From contig CAJTEE010000004.1 of the NCBI GenBank assembly GCA_910575275.1, positions 270,287 through 334,286 of the forward strand: a stretch of 64,000 nucleotides of DNA, in the 5' to 3' direction. This document shows positions 17,896 to 27,482 of the stretch, piece by piece (the first letter of the stretch is position 1; the number at the start of each line of letters is the position of its first letter). The stretch is from Lachnospiraceae bacterium (GTDB taxonomy: Bacteria; Bacillota; Clostridia; Lachnospirales; Lachnospiraceae). The notes under the pieces were generated by a model that saw nothing but the letters and a program-made list of their open reading frames with translations, was not told where the DNA came from and searched no databases. The position numbers were made by a program, and so were the translations under genes.

Positions 17896-19488
17896 TTATA
17901 GTTTTCTCAGCATTGATGTCCCCTGTCTGGCAAGGATAAGGGAACATACTGCGGCAAACACAGCGAATAACATTAAGGGAAGTGCCAGCGCAATCCACTG
18001 GGCCATTTTACTGCCCCAATAATATAACCCCGCCGCTATTCCAAGTAACGCCATAGGAGCGAACATCGCCAACACGGCAGCCATAGACTGCTTGATAATG
18101 ACAGTCTCGTTCACCGCGTCAAGTTTCGGAAAGCATAGCCCCATCAGCATTCCAAAGGCAGCATGGCCCACAGCAAAAAGTAGTGTGGCGCTGAGCAGGG
18201 CCACTGTCTGCCACAGGGCAAAGCCAAAAGCGATAGAGATACACATCCCGGCAATCACTGTACATGGCAGGGTGAGCAGCAGCTGAAAGCCAACCTTGAT
18301 CCAGAGCAGGGAACTTTCCTCTATTGGGGATTCCCGCAAGATCCAGAGGTATTTTCCTTCCAGGCTAACCGATGGCGCGGCAATGGGGCAGATGCAGAGG
18401 CAGAAACCAATGACTGCCGCTGCCATAGGAAGCAATGGCAGATGGATTTCGGACATCTGCGCATAGGCCAGCAGTTTTTCCTTCATAACCAGGGATGCCG
18501 CTCCGGCAGCCAGCAACATGACCAGACCGATACCGGCATTCCAGAAATACATGGGCGTGCCAAAAAATCTTTGCATCTCCTTCTTCAGAAGGGCTTTCTT
18601 TTGCCCGGAGGCGGTCTGTGGGGCGAGCTTGTAGTGATTCTGTGTGGATTGCGCAAAAAAAGCCGTCACAGCCTGACGGTATACCCGGCCAAGGCCAACC
18701 ACCACCAAAGCAAAGGGAACAATGCAGCACAAGACAAAGGCCAGCAGCAGCCCCCAATCCCCCATAATGCCTTCCCCCATCCACAGCACAGGCGCAGCCC
18801 AGGTAAGCGAATTTTTCACTCTGGTAGCATTGTCTGTAAGATTCTTAATCATGCTGCTAAGGTTAAATGAGAAATAAAATACGACTGCCATGAAGATTCC
18901 TGTCACAATGTTCTGTCCCAGCGCTCCACGGGATACTCTGGCGGAAAGAAATGCTACCAGCGCCCCTGACAGTACAGACAATGCCGTGTCCAACAGGGGA
19001 AGGGCCAGTGCTGCGATCCCCAGACGCAGCCAGAACAGCAGGCTATGCCCTACACCGTTCTGTGTCACAAAAGTACAGATTACCCCGGCCGGGATCAGAA
19101 CGAAAATGGAGAACAGCAAATTCTCCAAATATATGGCGATTACCCGGCTGGCCACCAGCAGGGTCGTGGGCACCGGCATACTCAGCAGCAGGTCATTATC
19201 CTTCCCGCCAAATACTACGCCCTTCACCGCAAAAGTGGTAAACAGCAATCCGCCCACCAGTGCGCCCATGCCCATGAATATAAATACCATCACTTCCATA
19301 TTCACTGGCGCCAACGCCTTCATGAACATATAGCTGTATAAACCGGACAGATACAGACCCAGAAACCCAATGGCAAAGACGGCACTCAGTCCTGTAGCCG
19401 CCCTTTTCCTACTGCGTCCCCGGGAATTTGTTGAAGAAAGAAGCATAGACTGGATGCTGACTTTTAACAGGACAAAAAATTTTTTCAT
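17896..19488 (-). CDS. ABC-2 type exporter permease, large form
   Basis: A 530-residue polytopic membrane protein (about twelve helices) without a nucleotide-binding domain. It resembles the putative ABC exporter permeases of Clostridia with two six-helix halves (first half ends near the GRVYRQAV linker). The ATG at 19488 is chosen over a longer frame because GGAGGGGGAGAG precedes it and it overlaps the ATPase stop as ATGA. Cytoplasmic partner: the ATPase at 19485-20198. The substrate is unknown. Confidence 0.85.
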   Translation of the reverse strand: MKKFFVLLKVSIQSMLLSSTNSRGRSRKRAATGLSAVFAIGFLGLYLSGLYSYMFMKALAPVNMEVMVFIFMGMGALVGGLLFTTFAVKGVVFGGKDNDLLLSMPVPTTLLVASRVIAIYLENLLFSIFVLIPAGVICTFVTQNGVGHSLLFWLRLGIAALALPLLDTALSVLSGALVAFLSARVSRGALGQNIVTGIFMAVVFYFSFNLSSMIKNLTDNATRVKNSLTWAAPVLWMGEGIMGDWGLLLAFVLCCIVPFALVVVGLGRVYRQAVTAFFAQSTQNHYKLAPQTASGQKKALLKKEMQRFFGTPMYFWNAGIGLVMLLAAGAASLVMKEKLLAYAQMSEIHLPLLPMAAAVIGFCLCICPIAAPSVSLEGKYLWILRESPIEESSLLWIKVGFQLLLTLPCTVIAGMCISIAFGFALWQTVALLSATLLFAVGHAAFGMLMGLCFPKLDAVNETVIIKQSMAAVLAMFAPMALLGIAAGLYYWGSKMAQWIALALPLMLFAVFAAVCSLILARQGTSMLRKL

Positions 19489-20198
19489 CTCTCCCCCTCC
19501 AGCTCCAGAAATACATTTTCCAGGGAAGAATCCCCCACCAGCTCTGCCGTAGGGCCGCTTTGCACCAGTTTTCCGTTTTTGATAATGGCAATCTGATCGC
19601 ACAGCTTTTCGGCCACTTCAAGTACGTGCGTAGAAAAAAATACGGCTGATCCGTTTTGGCACAATTCTGACAGATATCCTTTCATCAAGTAGGCGGCTGA
19701 GGGGTCCAAACCCACAAATGGCTCGTCCAAAATCAGAAGTTTTGGCCGCCGGATGAAAGCGGAGACCAGGGCCAGTTTCTGCCGCATCCCATGGGAGTAA
19801 CTGCCGATGGGAGAACCCAGATCGTCCGTGAGTTCAAAGGCATCCGAATATTTGCCAATGTCAGCCGTACGTTGACCAGCAGAAATGTCATACAAGTCAG
19901 CAATGAAATTAAGATAATCAATGCCTTTCATAAACTCATAGATATCCGGGTTATCCGGAAGAAATGCGGTAACCTGTTTCGCCTGTACCGGGGACTTTTT
20001 AATATCGTGGCCATCAATGGTGATGGTGCCTTCTGTAAAATCCATCACTCCTGCCGCAGCCCGAAGCGTGGTGGTTTTGCCCGCCCCGTTGTGGCCGATG
20101 AATCCGTAGATTTCGCCAGAGCGGACATGCAGGGACAAATCATCCACGGCTTTCTTCCCTCCGGGATAGGTCTTAGAATAATGTTTAATGCAAAGCAT
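19485..20198 (-). CDS. ABC exporter ATPase
   Basis: A 237-residue ATPase: Walker A GHNGAGKTTT, a signature-like SYSHGMRQKLAL, Walker B LLILDEPFVGLD and a switch His in STHVLEVAE. It is 4-bp coupled (ATGA) to the downstream permease. The signature SHGMRQ (for SGGMRQ) is common in this ABC-2 subfamily. Intact. Confidence 0.9.
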   Translation of the reverse strand: MLCIKHYSKTYPGGKKAVDDLSLHVRSGEIYGFIGHNGAGKTTTLRAAAGVMDFTEGTITIDGHDIKKSPVQAKQVTAFLPDNPDIYEFMKGIDYLNFIADLYDISAGQRTADIGKYSDAFELTDDLGSPIGSYSHGMRQKLALVSAFIRRPKLLILDEPFVGLDPSAAYLMKGYLSELCQNGSAVFFSTHVLEVAEKLCDQIAIIKNGKLVQSGPTAELVGDSSLENVFLELEGER

Positions 20199-20226
20199 TG
20201 GTAAGCTCCTCCTTTCGTAATTCCGC

Positions 20227-20577
20227 TTAGCTAATTATTTTAATATAAGTATTATGGTCAAAATATATTTTTTCAGTAGAAGCATTTAATTTGATTTCAA
20301 AGGTGTTTTTTGCTCCGATGGTGCTGTTTAACCCTCCAGAAGTTCTATAAAAAGAGCAATGTATCTCCTCGCCGGTCTTTTCGGTTTCCATGTCTCTGAT
20401 AAAATCCATGGAAGCGGAAAGTGATGTTTTAATCATAATTGCGGAACCGTCTTTGGAAACAGAAAAGTCCTGCAAACAGACGTCTGTTCTTTTCTCAAGT
20501 CCCGGTAATAAAAATAATAACCCAACTGCAGAAACGGTCAGGATGATCAAAACAGGCGCATATTTTTTCAGGCTCGT
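20227..20577 (-). pseudogene. Small secreted protein whose start codon became ACG
   Basis: The frame reads a hydrophobic leader (LKKYAPVLIILTVSAVGLLF) then about 90 polar residues ending FDHNTYIKIIS. No ATG, GTG or TTG is in place. The codon at 20575-20577 is ACG, where the duplicated copy at 27572 has ATG after the same AAGGAGGT-type ribosome site. Unless ACG is used, it is silent. No family recognised; export is inferred from the hydrophobic N-terminus. Confidence 0.55.
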
Positions 20578-20673
20578 TGACTACCTCCTTATTTTCGAAC
20601 ATCTGTCTGTTTATCAGGTATATCTTGCCGGAAACACAAAAGTAAATTAGGATTAGATAAAAAATAAGAGCTT
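20545..20673. repeat. Duplicated segment, copy A
   Basis: Covers the 5' end of the small secreted gene, its ribosome site and leader. It matches 27540-27665 with only scattered differences, including the shared tract from CTCCTTATTTTCGAACATCT onward. Confidence 0.8.
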
Positions 20674-20761
20674 CTAAATATAGATCAGAAGCTCTTTCAT
20701 GCGCACCTATCCAGCTGGCCTCCTGTAGATGACAGGATGATAACGTTCCTTCTCTGATCCA

Positions 20762-20803
20762 CCTTTTTATTATCACACTATTGACCGATTTTGAAAAGAC
20801 CCG
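20762..20803 (-). repeat. Dispersed junction motif, copy a
   Basis: Minus strand: GGTCTTTTCAAAATCGGTCA then ATAGTGTGATAATAAAAAGG. Related sequences occur at 28381-28411, 29659-29699 and 37540-37570, each next to gene fragments. Confidence 0.5.
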
Positions 20804-20863
20804 CCCACTATACATTCTGTCCAAACTCAAAACCACCGTAAAATCCATACCCGTAATACCACC

Positions 20864-21259
20864 TCATTGCCCCAAAGCCTTTTTCAGGTCCTTTATATAT
20901 AAAGTCTGCTGCCTTTTCAGATACGCCCCAATAAACGGTTTTATGAACCATCTTTTTGCTGTAACGTCCTCCGTGAAATCAATCATTGTTACGCCGCCCC
21001 CGCTGGAAAAAATCCCTGTCCAGTGGCCATGCATGTTGTCATTCTCCATATCAAATTCCCATCTCCTGTTTTCTTCCTTTACAGTTACAGTAAAAACTGT
21101 CTGATAACCGGAGGTTGTGTGTTCCACAAACTGTTTCTCATCTATGACCTCCACTTTGCTTAAATCACTGCGCCATGCGGTATCCTCCAGCGAAGTCACA
21201 ATATCCCAGACCCTTTGTAATTCCGCATGAAAGTCTGCCCGTATATTTGAAATTGCCAT
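20864..21259 (-). CDS. SRPBCC-fold protein
   Basis: A 131-residue START/SRPBCC-like protein (FHAELQRVWDIVTSLEDTAW near the N-terminus, then alternating strands, and a long C-terminal helix KRQQTLYIKDLKKALGQ). Such folds bind hydrophobic ligands in a deep cavity. The ATG at 21259 is preferred to one at 21268 because GAAAGG sits at proper distance only for the former. It follows directly on the TetR remnant, as if once co-transcribed. It appears intact. Confidence 0.75.
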   Translation of the reverse strand: MAISNIRADFHAELQRVWDIVTSLEDTAWRSDLSKVEVIDEKQFVEHTTSGYQTVFTVTVKEENRRWEFDMENDNMHGHWTGIFSSGGGVTMIDFTEDVTAKRWFIKPFIGAYLKRQQTLYIKDLKKALGQ

Positions 21260-21260
21260 C

Positions 21261-21600
21261 TTAATCATTCCTTTCTTTCAGGTATACCATCCTCCACTGT
21301 CCGGTCTTCTTCAAAATATCCTTTTCCAGAAAATCCGGTGCAAGTTCACCGGATGAAAACATCTGCCAGTAGCAGCTAAGTAAATAACCATTGATTTCCG
21401 GGTTTTCCTCAAAAAGCACCCTTAATGCAAATAAGTATATGGTTGGCGCTTCCCTCATAAATACGCAGTTCGCCAATACCCTCTGGCATATGGTCTCAAA
21501 AAATCTATGGTCTGTGTATTGCCTTTCCCTGCCGCCTCGTGGAAGAGCCTGCCCGCATGTTCCCAAAGGTACAGATATAGCTCTTTTTTATTTTATGAAA
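21261..21600 (-). pseudogene. TetR-family regulator remnant (C-terminal part)
   Basis: Frames combine to KKELYLYLWEHAGRLFHEAA, then DFFETICQRVLANCVFMREA and a C-terminus PDFLEKDILKKTGQWRMVYL. The DNA-binding half is missing, a frameshift lies near 21590 in an A-rich run, and a deletion follows ENPEI (some 30 residues absent relative to the copy at 26748). It belongs to the same TetR subfamily as the other copies in this window. Confidence 0.75.
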
Positions 21601-21635
21601 AAATAATATTTTTTCTCTCTGGCTATGGGATGCGG

Positions 21636-22379
21636 TCACTCCCATTTGAAACATTTCACCGCAACGCCTGTACATAAGATGGTAACGGTTCCCATGACTG
21701 CTGCCGGCATCCAGACAGATTCTGTATGTATTCCCAGAGAAGCCGCCTTCATAAGCTGTATCCCCTGTGTCAGCGGGAAAAGGGCGACCAGCTTCTGCAT
21801 GGTCTCCGGCATTACCTCAAAGGGCAGCGTGGCCCCGGAAAAAACCAGCATGGGAAAATACAGCAGGCAGGCAATAACACTGGCCATTTTTTCATTTTTT
21901 GCGATACCGCCCACCATCATCCCGATGCTTAACGTGGAGACCAGGGTAAGGAGCCAGCTACCAAGGAATGCCGCCGGGCTGCCGGGGAGCCTTACCCCCC
22001 ACCAAACAGCCCCGATGGGGAAGACCAGCGCCATGGATACCGCGGCATACAGCACATAGATGGCAAACTCCACTCCCAGCAGCATCACCGGGCTGATGGG
22101 CGTCACCCGGAACCGTTTCAGGATTTTCCGCTCCCTGTACCCGGCTACCACCAGGGGCAGCCCCATCAGCCCGCCGGCACAGATGGAGATGGCGCAGACT
22201 GCGCTCATGGACTGCTCCAGGAACGTATAGCCCGCCCCCGGAAAAGCGGGCTTTGCCTGATAAATAAAGCCAAGGATAACCAGCACCACCGCCGGCATGA
22301 TGACCGCAAAGATCACCATGTTCATATTTCGGATATTCAGCTTCAGCTCTGTTTTTAAAAGACTGAAAAAAGTTCTCAT
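21636..22379 (-). CDS. ABC-2 type permease
   Basis: A 247-residue six-helix ABC-2 permease (opens MRTFFSLLKTELKLNIRNMN; conserved GLPLVVAGYRERKILKRFRV; AKNEKMASVIACLLYFPMLV). It pairs with the ATPase directly upstream through an ATGA overlap. This class exports drugs, antibiotics or lipids; the substrate is not readable. Intact, but its stop is followed at once by a decayed TetR gene. Confidence 0.9.
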   Translation of the reverse strand: MRTFFSLLKTELKLNIRNMNMVIFAVIMPAVVLVILGFIYQAKPAFPGAGYTFLEQSMSAVCAISICAGGLMGLPLVVAGYRERKILKRFRVTPISPVMLLGVEFAIYVLYAAVSMALVFPIGAVWWGVRLPGSPAAFLGSWLLTLVSTLSIGMMVGGIAKNEKMASVIACLLYFPMLVFSGATLPFEVMPETMQKLVALFPLTQGIQLMKAASLGIHTESVWMPAAVMGTVTILCTGVAVKCFKWE

Positions 22380-23119
22380 GCCACAACCTCCTCGTCCGCG
22401 AATTTTAAATAGGCATCCTCCAGCCGTTCACATCCGCTCTGCGCTTTCGCCTGCTCCACCGTGCCGTAAAAGGCGGCCTCCCCTTTTTTCAGGATACAGA
22501 TCTCATCGCAGAGGACCTCCACCTCATCCATGAAATGGGAGGTGAGGAAGATGGTCAGCCCTTCCCCTTTCAGTTCCTCCAGAATCTTCCACACCGTCCG
22601 GCGTGTCCTTGCGTCCAGCCCGGTGGTCAGTTCGTCCAGGAACACAAGCTGGGGGTCTGGTATCAGCGCAAGGACAATAAACAGCCGCTGCCGCTCCCCG
22701 CCGGAAAGGCTTTTCACGGTGTTTTTTATCTTATCCCCAATCCCGAAGCGTTCACAAAGCTTCCTCCAGTCCGCCGGCCTCTCATACAGGCAGGCTGTTT
22801 CCCCGCAAAGCTCAGACACCCTGATCTCCGGCTGGTAATCCCCCTCCTGAAACTGGACGCCCACTTTCTCAAACAATGCGCGCCTGTCTTTTTTTGCGTC
22901 ATGCCCAAGTACCAGGGCGGTTCCCCTGTCCGCCTGCTTCGTTCCCAGGATACACTCAATGGTTGTGCTTTTCCCGGCCCCGTTTGCCCCCAGCAGTCCA
23001 AAGACTGTGCCTGTCTTTACCGACAAATTCAAATCTTTAAGCACGGTCCTTCCCTGATAGATTTTGGTAAGGTTCTCTGTCCGGACAGCCTCCTCTGTTC
23101 TCTTTATCGTTTCTCTCAT
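22376..23119 (-). CDS. ABC exporter ATPase, DrrA/NatA type
   Basis: A 247-residue ATPase: Walker A GANGAGKSTT, signature LSGGERQR, Walker B LVFLDELTTGLD (Leu where most have Pro), switch His in LTSHFMDE. It is coupled to the permease by a 4-bp overlap and lies 20 bases after the AraC-type regulator gene, with which it is probably co-transcribed. Confidence 0.9.
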   Translation of the reverse strand: MRETIKRTEEAVRTENLTKIYQGRTVLKDLNLSVKTGTVFGLLGANGAGKSTTIECILGTKQADRGTALVLGHDAKKDRRALFEKVGVQFQEGDYQPEIRVSELCGETACLYERPADWRKLCERFGIGDKIKNTVKSLSGGERQRLFIVLALIPDPQLVFLDELTTGLDARTRRTVWKILEELKGEGLTIFLTSHFMDEVEVLCDEICILKKGEAAFYGTVEQAKAQSGCERLEDAYLKFADEEVVA

Positions 23120-23139
23120 CCTATCCTCCTGTCAAAGTT

Positions 23140-24033
23140 TCACTGCGCCTGCCGTTTTCTGATTGCCCGAAGCTCGATGTATCCCCGCTCCCCTCTGGGT
23201 TCCAGCTGGATGCGGGGGCTGTCCTCATCCCATTCATACCCGATCACAGACGAGTCATAATGGTCGATGGCATACTGTACGGCGAGAATCGCCTGGGAAT
23301 AGTCCTCCTCATTAAAAGGCTCCCCCTGGACAGCCAGGTACTCGGCGGCAGGCAGGGCAATGAGGTCAAAGCCTTCCGGGATTTCCCCACGGTAGTCCGC
23401 CTCCACTTCCACCCCCTGTACATAGGTGGAAGTGCCGGGCTTTTTATAAGCCTCCGGCAGCCACAGGCACACCGGCTCCCCGCAGAGGGAATCCATGCTC
23501 TTTAATATCCCCCAGATCTCACAGCTCACCTCGGCGCAGTATTCAAAATAGTCCTCCGCTTTTATCCCCCGCTTGATGATGACCCCCCGCTTTGGTTTTT
23601 GGATGACCTGAACAAATACGCTCTGTAGGTTCTTTATTTCCATATCGAAAACATCCTTTCTTAACTCTCTGAATTTCACGCCGAATGGGATAAACAGGGC
23701 GATGGGCATAGGCCTCTTCAAATAATCCCCCGGCCTGCAGCCAAACTCCCGGTAAAAGGCGCGGGTATACCCGTCCACGCTGCCAAAACCGCAGGCAAAG
23801 GCCGCCTCCGTTACAGGGCACTGTTCCTCTTTCAGACGCATGGCGGAACGGGAAAGCCGGAGCCTGCGGATATATTCTGCCGGCGTCACCCCCAAAAGCC
23901 CCTTAAACAGCCGGTAGGAATGCCAGGGGGAAAACAGGGAAACGGCCGACAGCTCCGCCAGTGTGATATCCGTTTCCAGATGCGCTTCGATATAGTCCTG
24001 CATCCTTTGTACCGCCGCTGTCTGTTCCTTCAA
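23140..24033 (-). CDS. AraC-family regulator with GyrI-like effector domain
   Basis: A 297-residue regulator. Two helix-turn-helix motifs lie in residues 1-110 (DITLAELSAVSLFSPWHSYR and CPVTEAAFACGFGSVDGYTR). A GyrI-like/effector-binding domain follows (about 135-297) with conserved Trp and Glu residues (IWGILKSM, VIGYEWDEDSP). Such Rob/BmrR-like proteins bind small drugs and activate efflux genes. The exporter genes start 20 bases downstream, so self-contained drug-inducible regulation is likely. Confidence 0.88.
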   Translation of the reverse strand: MKEQTAAVQRMQDYIEAHLETDITLAELSAVSLFSPWHSYRLFKGLLGVTPAEYIRRLRLSRSAMRLKEEQCPVTEAAFACGFGSVDGYTRAFYREFGCRPGDYLKRPMPIALFIPFGVKFRELRKDVFDMEIKNLQSVFVQVIQKPKRGVIIKRGIKAEDYFEYCAEVSCEIWGILKSMDSLCGEPVCLWLPEAYKKPGTSTYVQGVEVEADYRGEIPEGFDLIALPAAEYLAVQGEPFNEEDYSQAILAVQYAIDHYDSSVIGYEWDEDSPRIQLEPRGERGYIELRAIRKRQAQ

Positions 24034-24201
24034 AATAGATCACCTCCTTCTTCTTTCAACTGTTACCTTGGAGTTCCTAATTCTATAATGATCCCCGCTT
24101 TTTATCTCGACTTTTTTGCCCTTTCCAGATTTTTTGTACCCCATAGTTATTTTCATCTGGCATACGGCCATCCCCACTGGCTGAACTTTTATGATCGAAA
24201 A

Positions 24202-25331
24202 TTACCGCAGGGACTTCCTGAGATAATCCGCCGTAATGGTCCGCGCATGCTCCGCCATCTCCTGTGGGGTTCCGGTAAAGACCACCATATTCCCCGCTCC
24301 ACAAAACGTTCCAAGAGCGTTATGATTGTCTCCACATCGGAGGCGTGAAGTCCGGTAGTGGGTTTATCCAGCACATAGATATTCCCTTTCTGCCCTAGGT
24401 ATTTTGCCAGCTTTACCCGCTGTCTTTCGCCTCCTGACAGCGTGGATAAAGGCTGTCCAAGGGAAAGGTAGGAAAGTCCCACCTCCACCATGGCGTGCAG
24501 CGCCCCTCGAATCTTCGGACAGCCGGAAAAGAATTCTTCGGCCTCCCCCGCGCTCATGTCCAGAATCTCAACCATATTTTTTCCCTTTATAGAGATAGGA
24601 GAGCGTCTCGTCACTGTAACGGCTTTCGCCGCAGGCCTCGCAGATGGTTGTCACCGGGTTCACGAAGGCCAGCTCGGTGATGACGGTTCCCCGCCCGGCC
24701 CCTCCGAACCGTACAGCAGAAGATTCAGTTCCCTTTCCGTGTAGTCCCGCCATTTTTTATCAAGGTCAAACAGGCCGCTGCCTGTGTACTGTTTCCAGTA
24801 CCAGTTCCCCACATGGAACGTGGGCAGATCCACCATCCCCTCATTCCAGCTCTTGTCTTCCGCAATCATCGGGAGGAGGTCAATCGTCATCACCTTTCCC
24901 AGGCCGGAGCACTCAGGTCACATGCCCGCCGGGCTGTTGAAGGAAAAATAAGATGGAGTTCCCACGCAGGGTTCCCCGATCCGGGAGTAGCGCAGCCGCA
25001 GGGCGGAATACATGTCGCTGATGGTCCCTACCGTAGACCGGGCATTGCCTCCAAGTGGGGTCTGGTCGATGATGACCGAGGGTGAGAGGTTCTCAATTTT
25101 TTCCGCCTTTGGCTTCTCATACTTCGGGAGCCTGCCTCGGACATAAGCACTGTAGGTCTTGTTCATCTGGCGCTGGCTCTCCGCCGCAATGGTGTCAAAC
25201 ACGATGCTGGATTTTCCGGAGCCAAAGCCCCCTGTAAACACAACCAGCTTTTCTTTTGGTATCTTTAAGGAAATGTTTTTCAGATTGTTCTGGCATAAAC
25301 CTTTTATGATGATATGATTCTGATCCGGCAT
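24202..25331 (-). pseudogene. UvrA-like ABC ATPase, heavily decayed
   Basis: A UvrA paralogue of the short type linked to drug resistance, at about half its expected length. The start at 25331 follows AAAGGAGAACTTC. The N-terminus is normal (Walker A GGFGSGKSSIVFDT; TPLGGNARSTVGTISDMYSA). A TGA (near 24918) replaces the Cys of a CPEC zinc-finger motif. Further parts are in other frames: LLPMIAEDKSWNEGMVDLPT, FVNPVTTICEACG, a signature (LSTLSGGERQRVKLAKYL), a Walker B reading VLDKPTTGLH (Lys for Glu) and the tail TITADYLRKSLR. The signature domain I region and the stretch after FVERG are deleted. Not functional. Confidence 0.82.
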
Positions 25332-25410
25332 GAAGTTCTCCTTTCTGACTTTCACCCTGGTCTTAGAAGTATAACATCATGCCGGGAGATGTACTCGACT
25401 TTTTTTGCCC
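25314..25410. repeat. Duplicated UvrA-like promoter/start segment, copy A
   Basis: The region around the UvrA-like start codon and its upstream leader. It matches 28413-28508, including the tract CTGGTCTTAG(A/C)AGTATAACA and the downstream-of-promoter T run. In copy B only the first eight or so codons of the gene remain. Confidence 0.7.
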
Positions 25411-25436
25411 TTTTCCCATAGGTGGCACCACGTTAA

Positions 25437-25600
25437 CATTCCACCAGTCCGGACAGCCATAAAACCATGCCTTCAAGAGCTTCTCTGCTGAGGTCATAGA
25501 GCCTGTACTGCCCCTCCTTTTTGTCCTGCAGAAAATTGCAGATTTTTTCGATAGTCAAATCATCATCCATATTCGCATCTTTCCCATTCGGTTCCATATT
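25437..25600 (-). pseudogene. Short unidentified remnant
   Basis: Minus-strand frame MDDDLTIEKICNFLQDKKEG then QYRLYDLSREALEGMVLWLS. It is about 45 codons, open and protein-like, with no ribosome site. I do not recognise it. It may be the tail of the fragment at 25616. Confidence 0.3.
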
Positions 25601-25615
25601 CTCCTGACTTTCTGA

Positions 25616-25765
25616 TTCACCTGCAATTGTCTTGCAAATATCATCTCATATTCATAACCGCCCGCATCTGCATGGTAGCCGCAATATTCCCTCACCTGTT
25701 CTACGAATACCGGGAAGCAGGTGGTCTTGACACGCTCATAAATCTCCGCCGGTAATATAAGCAGA
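25616..25765 (-). pseudogene. Small unidentified ORF remnant
   Basis: Minus strand reads ILLILPAEIYERVKTTCFPV, then FVEQVREYCGYHADAGGYEY and EMIFARQLQ. It looks like a genuine small cytoplasmic protein lacking its start and end. No family is assigned. Confidence 0.35.
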
Positions 25766-25784
25766 ATAAAAATCCTCCATTTTT

Positions 25785-26225
25785 TTGATAGTTTTCCATG
25801 TTCATGTCATCAGTAACACTTACAAGCCCCTGTTCTCCCAACTGCTTTACCATATCTTTTCTCTGTTGATCTGAAAAAACTCAATATGGGAATATTCTGT
25901 CCCAGGATATGCAATTTTGACCTCCCTATAAAGCTCCATACACAGCTTTGCCGCTGACATTGTCTCGTCCTGTAAATTCTGTTCTTCTTCTGCTGTTAAA
26001 ATACTGACAGGTTCTGAAGTTTTCAAAGGGAAAGCCTCAGCCGGCTCCCCAGACTCTTCCACAAAATATTCTATCGCTTCCTCCTCTTTTCCCTCAATTA
26101 TGACTGGCGGTTCCCACACTTCCTCTTTGTTTTTTCAGAACCTCTTTTCCCCAAAACAATATTGCCTGTTATAACAACCATTACCATCAACACAATAAAG
26201 AAACCATATTTTTTTAAAAGCTATT
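25785..26225 (-). pseudogene. Lipoprotein-family paralogue A, frameshifted fragment
   Basis: N-terminal transmembrane segment (LKKYGFFIVLMVMVVITGNI), a one-base slip in an A run near 26135, then an acidic linker and a domain start AAKLCMELYREVKIAYPGTE. A second slip near 25850 leads to KDMVKQLGEQGLVSVTDD. The last two segments align with ECIAGLYRDIYDRAAETG and ERIGEHGYVAIDE of the intact lipoprotein at 34675-35922. Everything after the first domain is gone. Confidence 0.6.
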
Positions 26226-26365
26226 TCACATCTACCACGATTCTGTTCCTCCGTACTATTTCAATAACTATAAGGGATCTGAAACCTTATTTTAAAGAAT
26301 TCTATCCATCATCAGAGAATTTATAGACCTCCTTCCTGCCTTATAACGATTTGTGTATTGTATTC
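26226..26365. other. Non-coding interval
   Basis: AT-rich, stops in all frames. No promoter pair or hairpin convincing enough to list. Confidence 0.3.
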
Positions 26366-26662
26366 TTATTTGCGGCATATCGTATTTGCCAAAACAATTG
26401 TCAATATTACGATAAAAATTACAATTTCAGAAAAAATATTTTTCAGATTCTCCATGGCCTCCTCACCTAATATCAAGGATATGATAATTAAAATATCAAC
26501 ACTCCCCAGACAATAAGCCATCACCCGGCCCAGCTTTTTCCTGTTATATTTCTGTTTTTCCTTATCATCCATGGTATTATATCCAGCAATTAGCCAACTG
26601 CCCTTTCCACTCCAAAAGATGATTGTTAAAACCGTCAATATGAAAACCAAGGCATATTCCAT
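26366..26662 (-). CDS. DUF3784-type small membrane protein
   Basis: A 98-residue protein with three predicted helices. The motif FWSGKGSWLIAGYNTMDDKE followed by KQKYNRKKLGRVM matches the DUF3784 family of Firmicutes membrane proteins. No function is known. It is intact and lies between a lipoprotein remnant and a TetR gene. Confidence 0.8.
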   Translation of the reverse strand: MEYALVFILTVLTIIFWSGKGSWLIAGYNTMDDKEKQKYNRKKLGRVMAYCLGSVDILIIISLILGEEAMENLKNIFSEIVIFIVILTIVLANTICRK

Positions 26663-26747
26663 CTATGAGTATCCTCCTGTATCCTTTTGTCAATGCTTCC
26701 TTCTCCTGTCTGATTCCTTTAAGCATTTCTGAAACAAATTGATATGA

Positions 26748-27353
26748 TTACTTCAAATATGCTGTCCTCCATTGCCCGACCCTTTTCAAAAAATCCTTTT
26801 CCAGGCCGTCTGGGTCCAACTTCCCAGCGGATAACATTTGCCAGATACAGCGCATCAGGTAGCTGTCAATCTCCTCTAACAGCATCCTTACGTCAACGCC
26901 TGGCCGAAATACGGAAAGATCCAGATCCCCCAGCATCCTGTCCGCCGCATCCTCATATGTTTTATCATAGGACTTCCCGGTTGCCTCCCTGATTTCCGGG
27001 TTCTCCGCAAAAAGGGCCCGTAATGAGAATAAATATTCTTCGGGAGCTGTTCTCATAAACTCACATCTTGCCAGGATCTTCTGGGTCATTGCCTCAAAGA
27101 AGTCTGACGTTTCTTTGTAATAATACTTCAGCTCTATTTCATTTGATATCCTGTTGATATTCTCCCAGAGGTATAAATACAGAGCTTTTTTATTCTGAAA
27201 ATAATGGAACAGCAGGGACTTTGATATGCCTCCGGCATCCGCAATCTTGGACATGGATGCGTTTTTGTAATTGTCATGGGCAAATACTATGTATGCTGCT
27301 TTTATGATTCGTTCCTGCTTTTCCAATGGCAGTTCAAAAAATTTCTTGTTCAT
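26748..27353 (-). CDS. TetR-family transcriptional regulator, full length
   Basis: A 201-residue regulator. The ATG at 27353 is preferred (ribosome site GGGAGGACC); a longer frame to 27386 lacks one. DNA-binding helices: IADAGGISKSLLFHYFQNKK. The ligand domain runs to the end (DLSVFRPGVDVRMLLEEIDS, FLKRVGQWRTAYLK). It is the intact member of a set of three or four near-identical copies in this window. Its target is probably a nearby exporter; the 3' flank no longer contains one. Confidence 0.9.
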   Translation of the reverse strand: MNKKFFELPLEKQERIIKAAYIVFAHDNYKNASMSKIADAGGISKSLLFHYFQNKKALYLYLWENINRISNEIELKYYYKETSDFFEAMTQKILARCEFMRTAPEEYLFSLRALFAENPEIREATGKSYDKTYEDAADRMLGDLDLSVFRPGVDVRMLLEEIDSYLMRCIWQMLSAGKLDPDGLEKDFLKRVGQWRTAYLK

Positions 27354-27482
27354 TATGGTCCTCCCGGCACTTGTCTGGCCAATCATCCATTTCGTAATTC
27401 TGCTTAGTTAACCATTTTAGATAGAAGTATTATTGTCAAAAAATATAAGGTATAATTCCCACATAGTATTTATAGCCTGTTT

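Noticed and set aside
17896..19602. Longer start for the ABC-2 permease at 19602
   Set aside because: The extra 38 residues are the ATPase gene read in another frame; the ATG at 19488 has a strong ribosome site.
20495..20848. 117-codon minus-strand frame over the duplicated leader
   Set aside because: It crosses the ribosome site and leader of the small secreted gene and lacks its own; likely chance.
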